In this document: positions 11,477 to 24,157 of the stretch, piece after piece
Layout of the letters: each line of letters starts with the position of its first letter
How positions within the stretch are numbered: the stretch's first letter is position 1
DNA from: Dromaius novaehollandiae
Taxonomy: Eukaryota > Chordata > Aves > Casuariiformes > Dromaiidae
Length of the DNA stretch: 64,000 bases
Direction of reading: 5' to 3'
Assembly (NCBI RefSeq): GCF_036370855.1
Contig: NC_088111.1
Span: 18,015,501 to 18,079,500, forward strand
Made by a program: the position numbers and the translations under genes
The notes under the pieces: model-generated
What the model was told of the DNA's origin: nothing
What the model saw: the letters and a program-made list of their open reading frames with translations, nothing else
The model's database searches: none

Positions 11477-14400
11477 ATGTCGGAGCTGAGCGATGAAGCC
11501 AGTGAGTCGGAGCTGCTGAGCCGCAGCCTTTCTATGTGGCATGGGGTCAGTCAGATGATCTGTCGGGAAGAACTGGACGTTCCCTTGGACTTGCATACAG
11601 CCTCCTCTGTCGGCCAATATGAAGTGGTGCAGGAGTGCATTCAATGGTAAGGAGGGTTAGAGAGGGTACAGGTCTGTTGTTACTTAATTCCAGTTATGAT
11701 TTTTTGCTGGCTGTCATGCAGGTCTGCCTAACACTGGGACAAGGGTACATCACTGGAACTTCTGCAGTGTCTTTAGGCACAAGGTTGGAAGGAACAGGTC
11801 TTCTGCTGAAAACTATTGCCTCATTTATTGGGTGGAAATTGTTCTACAGCTGATAAGAATTCCCATGTGGACAAGGCCTTGCTGCTAGAATTTTTTTCAA
11901 CCTTCTTTCAGTGCAGTGATGGTAGGAAGAGGCTACAGAAACCTACTGTGATCTACGGCTCCAGGCCAGTGGTTCAGCAGAATTCTTTTCTCTGTTATTT
12001 AGTGGAGATCTGGATTTAAATAAGAGGAACTGTGGTGGCTGGACCCCACTGATGTATGCCTCCTACATTGGTCATGACACCATTGTGCATCTGCTGCTGG
12101 AAGCAGGAGTGAATGTGAATATCCCAACACCAGAAGGGCAGACACCGCTCATGCTGGCCTCCAGCTGTGGAAATGAAAGTGTTGCTTATTTCCTTCTCCA
12201 GGTGTGTATTCAGTAATAAAGAGGTAAAGCCACCACTACATGGTTTACATCTACAAAGAGTAGGATTCTCCATCAGTTGTGACCAAACTGCAGTTTTTGC
12301 TCTGTTGTGAGTTCAGCTTCCTGACAGGGATTTAAACTTTCTTGGTATCACAGCACAGAGGGGCAATGGCTAACAGACCCAGCAGAGGGGATGCAGTAAA
12401 GAACATTCTCTGTTCTCTTGAAGCAAGGCGCGGAGCTGGAGATGAAGGATATTCATGGTTGGACAGCCTTATTTCACTGTACCAGTGCTGGACATCAGCA
12501 GATGGTGAAGTTCTTGCTGGACAATGGGGCAAATGCCAACTGCAGGTAAGGAGGAATTAATCTCTCAAAAGATGTCTTTAATATTTCAAATGTGAATCAT
12601 CTTTGATTTCAGCCCATGTGAATGTGTTCTTTTTTTTTCTCTCTCTAGGGAGCCTGTGTATGGATATACTCCTCTGATGGAAGCAGCTGCTTCTGGCCAT
12701 GAGATAATTGTTCAGTACCTTCTCAATCATGTAAGTGTTTGTTTGACTGTTTTCTGTAAAGCTGAAAATCTGTGTTTCCACGCCTCAGTGGGGAAGAACT
12801 GAGTGTTTGACACCAGACTTCTTGAAGTGTTATGTTTGGCTCTTGATGAGTCACCTCTGAAGATCCAAACTTCCAGAATTGTTCTGGAAGTATGTTTTCA
12901 GAATGCTAGTGCTCTGATCGCACACTGGCTTTGCATGAATAGGATTGAGATCTAACTGTCCAGATTAGACTAAATAATGACTAAATTGGTAAACAACTAA
13001 TGCAGTTACTCCTGTGTTGTGTTTACAGGTTTGTGTGCTCTGGCTAGTGGGCATCTTGTGCCTCTTTCCTAAAGCTTGTGGACATTCATGTGTCTTGGTG
13101 TTACACAGTGCCTTTTTAATATCCCGTTTAACTGGTCCAGCTTGCTTCCACAAAGAAGCAGCAATGCAAAAGCATATTTTGGATAAAACAGACTAGTTCC
13201 CAGTGGCAGTGCACAAGAGCAGGATACCTGGGCTAATCGGCGTTCTGGGATTGAAGAGACTAGATAATTAGGAAGACAACAAGGGATTAGTTAGTGGAGC
13301 TTGAATTGTATTTCAAAGGCGAGCCTGTATTTCTGATGGGTTTAGAGGAAATAGGACAACTCTTTGGCTCCCTTGAATTTTGTATATGGTTCCCTTTGCT
13401 ATATATGTGATAAACATGTATTTCTTTTTCTGTAGGGAGTAAAAGCAGATGTGAGAGATAACACTGGAGCTACAGCACGGACACTGGCCATGAAGTATGG
13501 ACATATGAAGATTGTGGGGTTGATAGACTTCCATACAGCTCCAGTGCCCAAAGTCTTCTGCAGGGGTCCAGGTAACAGGGAAATGTTTTAGCTCGTTCAT
13601 TTTTAGACAGAACTTGAGGAGAGGTGCTTGTTGTTTTGAAAGCATGTAATTATTTGTGTAGGGATAGCATTAGCTGATCTGCCCTGGAAATTGCAGTACT
13701 TCTGAGGATGAATCACAGAATGGTTGAGGTTGGAAGGGACCTTTAGAGATCATCTAGTCCAACCCCTCTACTCAAGCAGGGTCACCTAGACCACGTTGCC
13801 CAGGATTGTGTCCAGACAGCTTTTGAATATGTCCAAGGATGGAGACTCCACAACCTCTCTGGGCGACCCGTTCCAGTGCTCAGTCACCCTCACAGTGAAG
13901 AAGTTTTTCCTCGTGTTCAGACAGAACTTCCTGTGTTTCATGTTGTGCCCACTGCCTCTCATCCTATTGCTGGGCACCACTGAGAAGAGTCTGGACCTGT
14001 CCTCTTTATACCTTCCCTTCAGATGCTTATTGATAAAATCCCCTCTGTGCCACCCACCTCAGCCTTCTCTTCTCTAGGCTGAACAGTCCCAGCTTGCTCA
14101 GCCTTTCCTCATAGGAGAGTTGCTTCAGTCCCTTCATCATCTTAGTAGCCCTTTGCTGGACTCGCTGCAGTAGCTCCATGTTTCTCTTGTATTGGGAAGC
14201 CCAGAACTGGACAAAGTACTCAGATGCAGCCTCCCTGGGGCTGAGTAGAGGGAAAGGATCAGCTCCCTCGACCTGCTGGCAGTGCTCTGCCTAATGCAGC
14301 ACAGGATCCTGTTGGCCTTTTTGGCCACAGGGCCATGCTGCTGGCTCATGTCCAACTGGTTGTCCAGCAGGACCCCCGGGTCCTTCTCTGCAAAGCTGCT

Positions 14401-17400
14401 TTCCAACAGGTCAGCCCCCAGCCTGTCCCGGTGCATGCAGTTATTCCTCTCCAGGTGCAGGATTCTGCACTTCCCTTTGAACGTCACGAGGTTCCTCTCT
14501 GCCCATCTCTCCAGCCTGCCGAGGTCCGTCTGAGTGGCAGCACAGCCCTCTGGAGTATCAGCCACTTCTGCCAGTTTTGTATCGTTGGCAAGCTTGCTGA
14601 GGGTGCACTGTGTCCCTTCATCCAGGTCACTGATGAATAAGTTGAACAGGATTGGAGCCAGCATTGACCCCTGGGGTACACCGCTAGCTACAGGCCTCCA
14701 ACCAGACTTTGTGGCACGGATCACAACCCCCTGAGCTCTGCCATTGAGCCAGTTTTCAGTCCACCTCACTGTCCGCTCATCCAGCTAATGCTTCATCAGC
14801 TTGCCTATGAGGGCGTTCTGGGAGACGGTGTGAAAAGCCTTCCTGAAGTCAAGGTAGACAACATCCACTGCTCTCCCCTTGTCTACCTAGCCAGGCATCC
14901 GATTGTGGAAGGCTATCAGTCAAGCTAGTTAAGCATGATTTCCCCTTTGTGAATCCATGCTGGCTACTCCCGATCACCTTCTTATTCTTCACATGCGTAG
15001 AGATGGCATCCAGGATTAGCTGTTCCATCACCTTGCCAGGGATTGAGGTGAAGCTGACTGGCCTGTAGTTCCCTGGGTCTTCCTTCTTGCCCTTTTTGAA
15101 GACTGGAGTAACAAGAGTCACTGGAGTGAAAGAAGCATGGATCTAGCAATTTTGATCTGCTCCTTTTCTTAGCTAGTTAACTTTTTTTAATTGCTTTTTA
15201 CAGGACCTGTAGCAAATACAGTAGGTAAATTTAACATACTGTTAACAGCCTTTGTCTTGGCCACAGGAAAATATGAAGATTTGAGTTCCTCAGATGAATC
15301 ATGTTCTGCTCCCCAGAGACAGAGACCTGTTCGTAGGACCAAGGGTCCCAGCATTCATGAGGGGCCCCAGGCTTTGGCTAAAATAACGGCAGTTGGAATT
15401 GGGGGAAAGAAGCAGTCTCGCTATGGTGAGAAAAGTTAAAAGCTAAATTGAGTCCTTTTGATCTCTGAAGTGCTCTGCAGCTATTTCTGTGCTTTTTTGG
15501 GGGGGGGGCGGGGGTTGGGGGGGATTTCCTGTGTGGCTTGTACAGGAAAAAGGTAGCAAACACCTCATACAAGGCTATACAATCTCTGGTTTAAAAACAA
15601 AACACCTGAACTTTCTTGTCAGAGCTGGATATTGATGTGTGCTTCACTTATCAGTGGAACAAATGCTACTCTTAGCTCAGTCATTATTCCCCCGACTGTT
15701 GTACAGTTCAGCTTCCCTTCTGGAGGTAGATTTGAGCGGTTCCCAAGCTGATGATGGAGTAAGCGGTTACACAGGCCAAGATATCATTGATAATGAAAGT
15801 GAACTCGCTGCTCCTAGACCTGTCAGTTTTGTCTTCTGTGACAGGTGAAATAAATATTCCCTGCTTAAAAATGAAATCGTAAAACCTGTGTGATAGGTAA
15901 GGAGAAACGTGGTCCTAGTTTAGACATAAACCACTAGATGCAATGGTGTGAGTTTTGCTTTGTGTCCATGACCATAGCTAGTCCTCAAGTTGATTATGTC
16001 ATTGTCCAGAATAGCTACAAATATGGGCTTAGAAGCATATTTAATGTTTGGTTAATTTTATTAGCATGGATACATGCTACCCCATGGATAGCGACTGTAC
16101 CAAAATAGTACTGCCAGCTTCTGAAATCTTAGTGGGCTGCTACCAGTGTACTAACACAGCTGCAAAAGGGTTGCTTTTACAGGATGCGCTTGGCTTGGCG
16201 GGGGGGTGGACACAGTCTGCACTTTTCTCTCTTAAGCAGAAGGTTTTTCTCCTTGATAGTCTGGGAGTAAAGAGGGGAGGAAATGCTGAAAGCTCCATGA
16301 ATAAGGTGCATCTCTGCTACAAGGCTGTTTCCCTGTGACTTTTCTTCAATGTCACTATGGAGATAAAGTACATTTGGTGTGTGTTTGTGTGCGGGAACTT
16401 GTAGGCATGTGCATTTCTCAATTTTTCTGTGTGCTGTTTAAATAGAACCCGCCAGTTGAAACTACAGTCCCTTCTTTGAATTCTTTTCAAAGCCCTGAGT
16501 GGTTGCTGGTAGTTGCCCTTCTTGCTAGAGCCTCTCTGATAACTTGCATCCTAACTTCCCTGCTTGTTCTCCCCTTCTCTTGCACACAGAGCAGGTCCCT
16601 CTTCAGGGCTATGTTACATTCAATGATGATGGCAGCTGCGAAGCAGATGATATCCGGAACCGGGACGTTACCTCTCCAATCAATGAGCAGGATGTGGAGA
16701 GCAGCAGCAGCAGGGGTAAGTTACTGCCTCAGAAAAGAACCTGACTTGCAGTGCACGCCTGGATGTGGGACCAGCCTGCCTGCAGCCCCTTGGCTTGTAT
16801 GTTCCCTTCCCAATCTGCTTAGCCTGTTCAGGCAGCAGTGGTCATAGGGTCTTTAGCATCACACTATTGCATCTGTGGCTAAAACTGGGTGGTGCTGACT
16901 TCCAAGCAGTGAGTGTGGTGCTCTAATGGAAGGAGCAGGAGGAATAAAGGATCTGTGGGCACTTTAAGCGTAGTAGAGGAAAATGTAGGTCTGCATTGGC
17001 ACTGTGCTCAAGGAAAGGCCTTTCCTGGATTTTAGTAATGGGCGTACAGGCTTGGTCGTGACAATCCCCTCTTCACCCTGCTGCCAAGAACTTCACGTGT
17101 ATACATGTCTCTCAGCCTTCTTGCTCTCTGATACTAAACAGACATAGAGAAAACCAGTGCCTGGGATCAGACACGTGATACTGCAGAATCATCTCATGTC
17201 ATGAGTATTGGACGTGAAGCCCTGCTCTGTGTTTCTGCTTTCTTTGTACCTCCCAGCAGGTTTCCCTGATTAGCTGTGTGACAAAATTGGGTTTGAACAT
17301 AAGGAAGCTGATCCTTGGTTTCTTTATTTGGTTGGCTTGTTTCCTTCCTTTCCAGAGGAGAATGTTTTCTGCACCAACAACTTGGCAACCGTCAGGAGCA

Positions 17401-20400
17401 GCAGCAGCAGCAGTGAATGCCTGACCAAAGCCCTGGGGGTCAGCAGCGAAGGCTCCCTGGAGAGCAATGAGGTGGGGATGTCCATTTTCCTATCTCTGCC
17501 TTCAGCTTGGCTGATGCTGTCACCCTTCTGCAAACTGCTCTGACCCTACCTCCACAGGAGACTGTAGTAGCAGGCTAGATAAAGAAAGGCAGTACTGCAG
17601 AGACAAGAAAATCTGTTTCCATATGTGAGCATTACGAATTGGCTACTAGCCTGAGAGATCAAATAAGCTAACTCTTAGAGCATGGTCACTTTAGAGTAGG
17701 TCCTTGATGGCTAGTCAGTAACTTCTAAGTACTCTCTTCCCTAGCTTTGGAGCTCTTTCTCAAATGCCATCTAGCTAGAAGTCTAGAAGGGACATTCTCT
17801 GCAAGAGCTTGGACCAGTTCTTTGGCTTGGCAAGATGACAAACAGCATCACAAGGTTTAGAGAAGTGCAGCATTGCCATACTGGCATTTCTGAAGTACCA
17901 ACAGAGAGGGGAAGAGGCAGGAGGTTACTTGGTGATTCAAGTCATAGGTCACGTTTTGAAGCCAGCTCTGGATTTGTTGTAGGCATGTATACAGAGAAGG
18001 GTGATGTAGCTGGGCATGAACACAAGTCCTCTGTTTCTTGAGGCACTTCTTGCAGAAGATAACTCAGTGCATTGTATTGGTTCAGTGTTGCTCTGTGCTT
18101 CAGTGTGCTGCTTCCAAGGTTGGGATTGCAAGAGCCAGACCCCATTCTAGATCAGTCACACTGTGTCAAGCTGCAACTCTGGAGCTATTTGACTCATCCC
18201 TTTCTGATAAAGGATTTGCTAGTCTTCAGTGCATGTGTTTGTGGGCCATTGCCTGAATTTAACAATTGGGAATTGAATGAGCCTGCACTTTTTCTTCTTT
18301 TTCACTGTTTTATTACATATAGTGATCCTGACATCTTTACATGATCCTTCTTTACATTTCCTGTGATGATTTTTCTTTTCTAGGATTCTGACCATGCAAA
18401 TAGTCCTCCTAGTCGGAAACAAGCCAAAAACTTTAAGATCAAGAACCGCTACAGCAACAGTGATAGCCAGTGGACACATTGCCCTGGGAAACCTGGGAGT
18501 TCTAGTCAGCACCTCATCCTTCCTGAGCCCCCTGTTTATACAGGACCCCAGGTAACTAAGGACAGAAAGCTTCTTCTGAAGTAGTGCAGACCATGCCACT
18601 GTATCAAGCTCTGGAGGTTTCTCTGAGGGTGTCCAAGCTTCGTTCTTGGCTTTGTCAGGTAAAAGGGAATTTGTTAGCAAAATGTCATTGACACCAAACC
18701 TCTGCCCCAGCTCAGATGTTTGTGGAACAGCAGCCTCTTCTACAAAGAGCTGCTTGCTTAAGTGTTGCTCTTGCTCTGAAGGTTATTCCAGATCCTTGAA
18801 GTCTGTGAGCATGCTACCAACTGTGACTGTGGTGGGGGCTAGGGGAAATGTTGGTGTTTCTGTCCTCCTCATGTTAGGTATAAGATGCGATAGCTGCAGC
18901 ATGTAGGCCGGTCCTGTTGCACTGTGTGACTCCAGAGGAGTGCAGTTATACAGTGCTATGGAAGTCTAGGAAGGCATAACAGCAACACAAAGAAGCAGAT
19001 GTTTATGATGAACAAGAAATGTGGTGCTCTTGTTTATGAGGGTATAAATAAGTATGTTTTGGATGGGCTGCAGGACCTGGCAACATTCCTTGAGCAGATT
19101 GGGTGCCTGAAGTATCTGCAGGTGTTTGAGGAGCAAGATGTTGACCTCCGAATCTTCCTGACCCTCACAGAGAGCGATCTGAAGGAAATAGGCATCACGT
19201 GAGTGGCTGTAATGTAGTTCTCACATTTCCACTTACAATTTGCATAACCTCTCCCTTAGAAACAGTGTGCAAAGTCTGATCAGGAAAGTTTAGCTGGTGT
19301 GCACTTTTCTGTCCTGGCTCTGTCTCCCATGCAATGCTGAGATCCCTTAGTTGTTGGCTGCCACAGACTCCTGCTGTTGACAGTGCCTTGGAAAAGCCAG
19401 GAGGTTGCAGAGGTCCTCATGGCATCCCCTTGGGCCAGGGGCCAAATGGTGAAGTGTTTGCTGTTGTCCCACTAGTTTGTTCGGACCCAAAAGGAAGATG
19501 ACTTCTGCCATTGCTCGTTGGCACAGCAACGCTCGCCCCCCCAGTGATGCCCTGGAGCTGGCCTATGCGGATCGGCTGGAGGCTGAGATGCAGGAACTGG
19601 CCATTCAGCTGCACAAGGTAAGAAGTCTGCTGTGAGCTGCTCAATGGCTAATCACATTGGAATAAGTGATCAGCAGCGCATTGTTATGTTGTGCCTCTAA
19701 TGGGTTGGGGTAAAGGAACAGACCTAATTTTCAATGGATGCATTAGGTGTTAAGTAGATCAGGTAACACCCCAAGTACAGGTTATCTAGTCTGTGCTCTA
19801 TGCTTGCAAGACCTTTACATCTGTAGTTTCCATCCACCTGGGAATTAAAGGGTTGGGGGATGTTAAAGCCTCTGCTTTTTTGGCAGTGTCCTTCTTCCAG
19901 TGAAGTTGTAAACCATTAGTGAATAGTTTTCCGTTGATTTGGGAAACTGGCTCTTCAGAGTATCTTTGCAAGTGGAGAAGAAGGAGAATCATAACTGTGG
20001 GGCTGGTCTTGGTGTGGGGTAAATCTGTATTGAGTGTGTGAATCTCAGCCAACTTCCTTCCCGCTGGATTGGGCATGCTTTTCTAGGAACCCTCTGACTG
20101 CCTAGACCACTAAAACAGCAGAGACTTCAGGGATGTTTGGGAGCAGGCGTGTGAGAGGGTGATATACAGCACTCTCAGCCTAGTCCCTGTTTTGCTCTGC
20201 CCTGCTGTAGAGGTGTGAAGAGGTAGAGGTGATGAAGGGCCAGGTGTGCCAGGAGCAGAAGCTGCGTGCGGTGGCCGAGAGCTGTTTGATGGAGCGGGAT
20301 GAGACCTTGAATGATGTCCAATGCCAGCTCAGAGAGGCTCAAGCTATCACCAAGAATGCTGGGGTCCTACTGGATCAAATCAAGTAAGTCATTGCCAGGA

Positions 20401-23400
20401 AATGGCACCGTGGCTACTGGAAACTGGGCATATAGGCTGTGCAGGGATCAGGGGTGACACTGGCACTCCTGCAGGTGACTCTTAGGGTAAGGCAGGAGAG
20501 CTTACCGGGCATCTGAACCCATTCTGAGTTGTTCCCGACAGTGTCAATTGGCAAGCCAAAGCCATGTGAGCAGATGTGAAGCTTTCATCTGATGCATGAG
20601 ATGATAAAGGGCCTGTTTTTTCAAAGGTGCCAAGTGCTGTGTTTCACATAAAAGGAGAAGGCACTCAGCACCTTTGGAACTAAGGGGCTAAGTGCTTTGT
20701 TCATGGTTACACGAACACCTGGGGACCAGCTTCAGGGTGTACCTTGGTGCTCAGGTGGATGCAGGACTGAGTTTTTAACTTCCAGATAGCATCAGAGGGC
20801 TAGCAGTGTCCTGCCCTGGCTAGAGGACTCTGCTAGCAGCTCTAGTGGCACGTGACAGGAAAAACCTGCCCTGTTCATACCCACCACTGCCTTAATGTTT
20901 TCTCTTCTTGCACCCCCTAATCTATTCTTTATTGCACTTGTGGCCCTTTTTTCCCTGCCCCAACTGAATTACCCTTCTGTCTTGGGCCCCTTTCTACCTA
21001 GGTGCAGGACTGACATGTCCTGAAGCTGGCACTAGTCCTACTGCTATAGTTCCTGGCCCAGTAGAAGGATGGTGTCTGGTCACTTCTGAACCAGGGTAAA
21101 ATGAGATTGTCTTGCAAAAGGACAGCAAAGTAATCTTCCCAACTGTGAGGGGAGAGCACCGTTCTCTTCCTTCTGACTGAAGCTCAGGCTGCTTGGTAGG
21201 AGGACTCCGTGATGCTCTGAGGCTGCACTGCTTGAACCAATGATGTGATGTTAGCCAGACAACTTTATCCATGGCCTTTTTCCTTTAACCTGATGCCTGT
21301 CCTGGGCTAGCTTCATTTAGCCCATTAGAAGAAACCTTGGATCAGGCTTGATTCTCATGCAAAGCAGGCATAGTCCCTGGCTTAGGCTTTCTCCTGCTCA
21401 ACCCGCCCCCTCCTTCTCTTCTCCCCCCGCAGCTCCTCTGTGGACAGGGGCAGAGATTGCTGTGGAGATGGGGCACAGTGGAGAGCGCCCTGAGCTTTGT
21501 CTGGGGCACGTCTTCCTCTTCCTGGGAAGGAACAAGGAGCAGTTTGTAACCCAGGGCGTTAGATGCGGTCCCTCGGCACCCCAAGCAGGTACTTGCAGGA
21601 TGTAGGAGGGCAGAGACTGGCATGCTGTTCTTAGAAGTGCACAGGGGCGCTTCTAATGGTCTTTGTCTCGTTTGGCAGGTCCTGTCAGGCAGAGCTGTCC
21701 TCCCGGCTAATCCAAGAGCAGGCGGTTGGCAGAGTGCTGGACACAAAGGTGCAGCTTGGAACCGGTGAGAGCAGGCGGCCTGGTGAGAGTCACGTGCTGC
21801 ATTTGGGGAAGGAAGAGCTTATCAGACCCTATGGGAAAGGGAGCAGGGGTTGAGTAAACAACAGGAAACCCCAGAGCAGGCACATGCTTGTGCCTTATGC
21901 TGCTGAGAGGATAATATTAGAAGTGATTTGGAATGGCTGAGCTGCCAAACCCCCAAATTTAATGTAAAAGGTCTTGATCAGGGAAAGCATCTGAAGCATC
22001 CAGGGCCTTTGGACTTTCACTGCAGCGGAGTTTCTCTGAAACTTTTTTCCTAAGTAAGTGCTGGGGTCTGGCAGGTATGTCTGTGTCCAGAAATGCAAGG
22101 CTGTAGCACAGGCACTCAGTGACAGTTCAGCTTCGTGGGCCTGTGACTTCCCCTTGCTGTACAGCACGTGGGCTCCTCAGATGTGTTATCACACTGTGCT
22201 CTGGAGCAAAGTTTGAATCAAAAGTTCCAGTAGGTTCCCTTGCCCAGTCTGGGGAACCGTGCTGTTATATTGAGGCAGTGTGAACTGAGGCAGTATGTGG
22301 CTGGGTAGGGATGGCCCACTGCATCCCTGCTGCAGAGTTAGCAGATGATGCTGCTGCCTGATGACAAGTTTCCAGATATGCAATTCACTGTTTGTGTTTA
22401 AAAGTGAGACAGGTGAAGATCTTGGTGTTTCCCATCCACTACATCTAATCCCTCCGTAATTCACTTAGTGACTTGTCCAGAAAGAGGAAAGAAAGAAAAA
22501 GAAAAAAAAAATCTAAGCACATGAGCTTAATTCTCTTAAATGATGGAATTGGCACAAAAAAAAATGAACTCCGTTCCTATTACAGATGATTCCAGTTTTT
22601 TCAGCATGCAATACAGAATCCCTTTCTGGAGCCACTTTGTCAAAGTGACACCAAACCCTTGTTTCCACTGTGTCATGGAGAACATGCGGACTTATAAATA
22701 TGTTGTTTCGCTTTCTTGAAGGTCTAAAAGGATGGCCGCCTTCCTTGAAGTCTCTGAGTTTGCCTGAGCTATCAGCTGTCCTAGAGGAGTGTGTGGGAGA
22801 AATGGGTAAGGTCAGGGAGAACCCTGATCACATGAAGTGCCTGTTGTGCTGGAGCACATGGCTGGGCAGGCTCCTGATAGCAGTGGCAGGTTGGAGGGAC
22901 CTAATCATCCTCCATCATGTTCAGGGAAGTCTCTAGGCTCTGAAGCTGGTGCTGGCGTTTCCTTGCATTTCTTCTCTGCTGCTAGAATAGATCCTGATGT
23001 GTTTTTGCGGGACAGATTTCTAGGAAAAGCCTCTTCTGTTGTCTTCTACATCTTTTTCTTCCCTTTGTGTCGCAGAAGTTCTGGCTCTTCTGTTGAGGTG
23101 TGAATGCTGTCCTGTGCTTTACCCCAGTGCTGCATTCCCTGTGCCTCAGTATGCTCTGCCAGTCCAGCTCAACAGCAGCTTTCCCCAGACTCAGCCCAGT
23201 CACTGCTCTGCCTCTTGTCCTAGCAGTCTGATCTCCAATGGTACTAAAGCGCTTGGACTCCTGTGGCTTCGCTTCTTTGCAGACATGCTCTGCGTGGTTG
23301 CAGGACTCTATTATGGTGTGCTCTCCCCTGAGAGATTCTAGGTGTTGGGAATGTTGTCACTGCTGAGCATAAAGCAGCTGCTGATACCTGGACCTTGGAT

Positions 23401-24157
23401 GGTTGCATCTACCTTGCTGAGAGGATGAGCATTAGCCAAGAGCAAGGATTTATTGCTGCCTGCTCTGAAACAAGCCTAGGAGCGCTGTACTGCTGAGCTG
23501 TAGTGTCAGCGTAACTTGTTACACCCTGTGCCTGCACAGTTATGGGCCTAAGCTGCAGTGAAGGGCCAGATCTGCTGCAGCACTTTTGTGCAAAGGAGAG
23601 CTGTTGCCTGTGCTGAGCTGCACAGGAGATGGAAGTGTGGGCCCTGTTTCCAGCTGCCCAACAGCTCAGGAGCCTTAGTCCCGTCCCGGCCAGGAACATC
23701 CAGTTCCCTGGTCACTGAGTAGGCCTCTTTCTCACTGCAAAGCTTGGACTCTACAGTGTCCTCTGTTGACAGAACCAGACTAAGAGAAAGGGATATAAGC
23801 CCCCCAGCTAGCCCAGCTACCATCCTCTCCTTTTGCTCAGTTATCAGAGCTGCCTGTGAGGTGGCTTCCAATGCCTGTGCCCTGTTCTTGTGATGGCAGG
23901 GAGATGTCCCAGCAGCAGGCAGCCAAAGAGGCGGCTGTTTGTGGAGCACTGGAAGCTGCAAGGACGGGGGCAGTGTGAGAGGCGAGAGAACAGCAACAAT
24001 GCAGTCTGCAGCCTGTTCTTTGCCACTTGTTGGCCTGTTGGCGCTAATGATTTTTTCTTTTGGTTTGTCCTCAGGAAAAGCTCTGCAGACTGTGACTCAA
24101 AACCTCCAAAGGCTTCAAGCCCCGGGACAGGGCAGGCAGAGCTGGCTAGAGCCATAA
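11477..24157 (+). CDS. ANKS3: ANKS3, ankyrin repeat and SAM domain-containing protein 3 (complete, 15 coding exons)
   Basis: Scaffold protein of cilia that binds NEK8/NPHP proteins and ANKS6 or BICC1 through ankyrin and SAM domains. Coding exons: 11477-11646, 12003-12201, 12424-12545, 12649-12730, 13436-13571, 15267-15425, 16590-16715, 17356-17471, 18384-18551, 19074-19198, 19476-19617, 20211-20383, 21679-21764, 22722-22805, 24075-24157. All junctions are GT-AG and phases agree throughout: 1971 nt, 656 codons plus stop, the same length as the human protein as I know it. Start [10 protein letters not shown] is preceded by the acceptor at 11470. Ankyrin repeats occupy about residues 34-200, a Ser-rich linker 237-426, the SAM domain about 425-490 ([17 protein letters not shown]), a coiled coil about 505-575 and the conserved MSLPELS-like segment ([10 protein letters not shown]) near the C-terminus. 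An optional insert before the exon at 15267 is described separately. It is convergent with the receptor gene. Confidence 0.95.
12003..13571 (+). CDS. ANKS3: ANKS3 ankyrin-repeat exons
   Basis: Exons 12003-12201, 12424-12545, 12649-12730 and 13436-13571 encode successive ankyrin repeats. Each shows the repeat signature, for example [47 protein letters not shown] and [21 protein letters not shown] degenerate last repeat ([17 protein letters not shown]) ends the array. Confidence 0.93.
13711..15121 (-). mobile_element. CR1 non-LTR retrotransposon, 5'-truncated and inactive, antisense in an ANKS3 intron
   Basis: The left edge (cacagaatggttgaggttgg, then aagggacc) is the reverse complement of the CR1 3' end, so the element points left. 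On the minus strand, reverse-transcriptase fragments are readable: [18 protein letters not shown] and [13 protein letters not shown] (15121-14849), then [20 protein letters not shown] (14769-14137). The two parts are in separate frames. The catalytic motif that should contain two adjacent aspartates reads LANDTK, so one aspartate has become Asn. It is truncated before the RT fingers and clearly dead. It sits between coding exons ending 13571 and starting 15267. Confidence 0.93.
15204..15224 (+). CDS. ANKS3: Possible ANKS3 21-nt microexon or start of a 63-nt alternative exon extension
   Basis: An acceptor with a long pyrimidine tract (ttgctttttacag, ending 15203) lies 63 bases upstream of the conserved one (ending 15266). 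It is stronger by eye. The 21 bases 15204-15224 are followed by gtaaat, a plausible donor. Both the 21-nt microexon (phase 1 in and out, adding 7 residues) and the complete 63-nt extension (21 residues, no stop) keep the frame. Confidence 0.4.
15499..15533 (+). repeat. G-rich tract
   Basis: Runs of G interrupted by C, TT and single bases in ANKS3 intronic sequence, 74 bases after the donor at 15425. Capable of G-quadruplex formation on the coding strand. Confidence 0.75.
19074..19617 (+). CDS. ANKS3: ANKS3 SAM-domain exons
   Basis: Exons 19074-19198 and 19476-19617 encode the sterile alpha motif ([15 protein letters not shown], then [12 protein letters not shown] and LFGPKRKM) and the start of the helix that leads into the coiled coil. 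The junction splits a Thr codon (AC|T). SAM domains of this family polymerise or pair with other SAM proteins. Confidence 0.94.
22480..22512 (+). repeat. Purine (GA/A) low-complexity tract
   Basis: A run of AAAG and A-rich sequence in the penultimate interval of ANKS3. Simple repeat. Confidence 0.7.
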
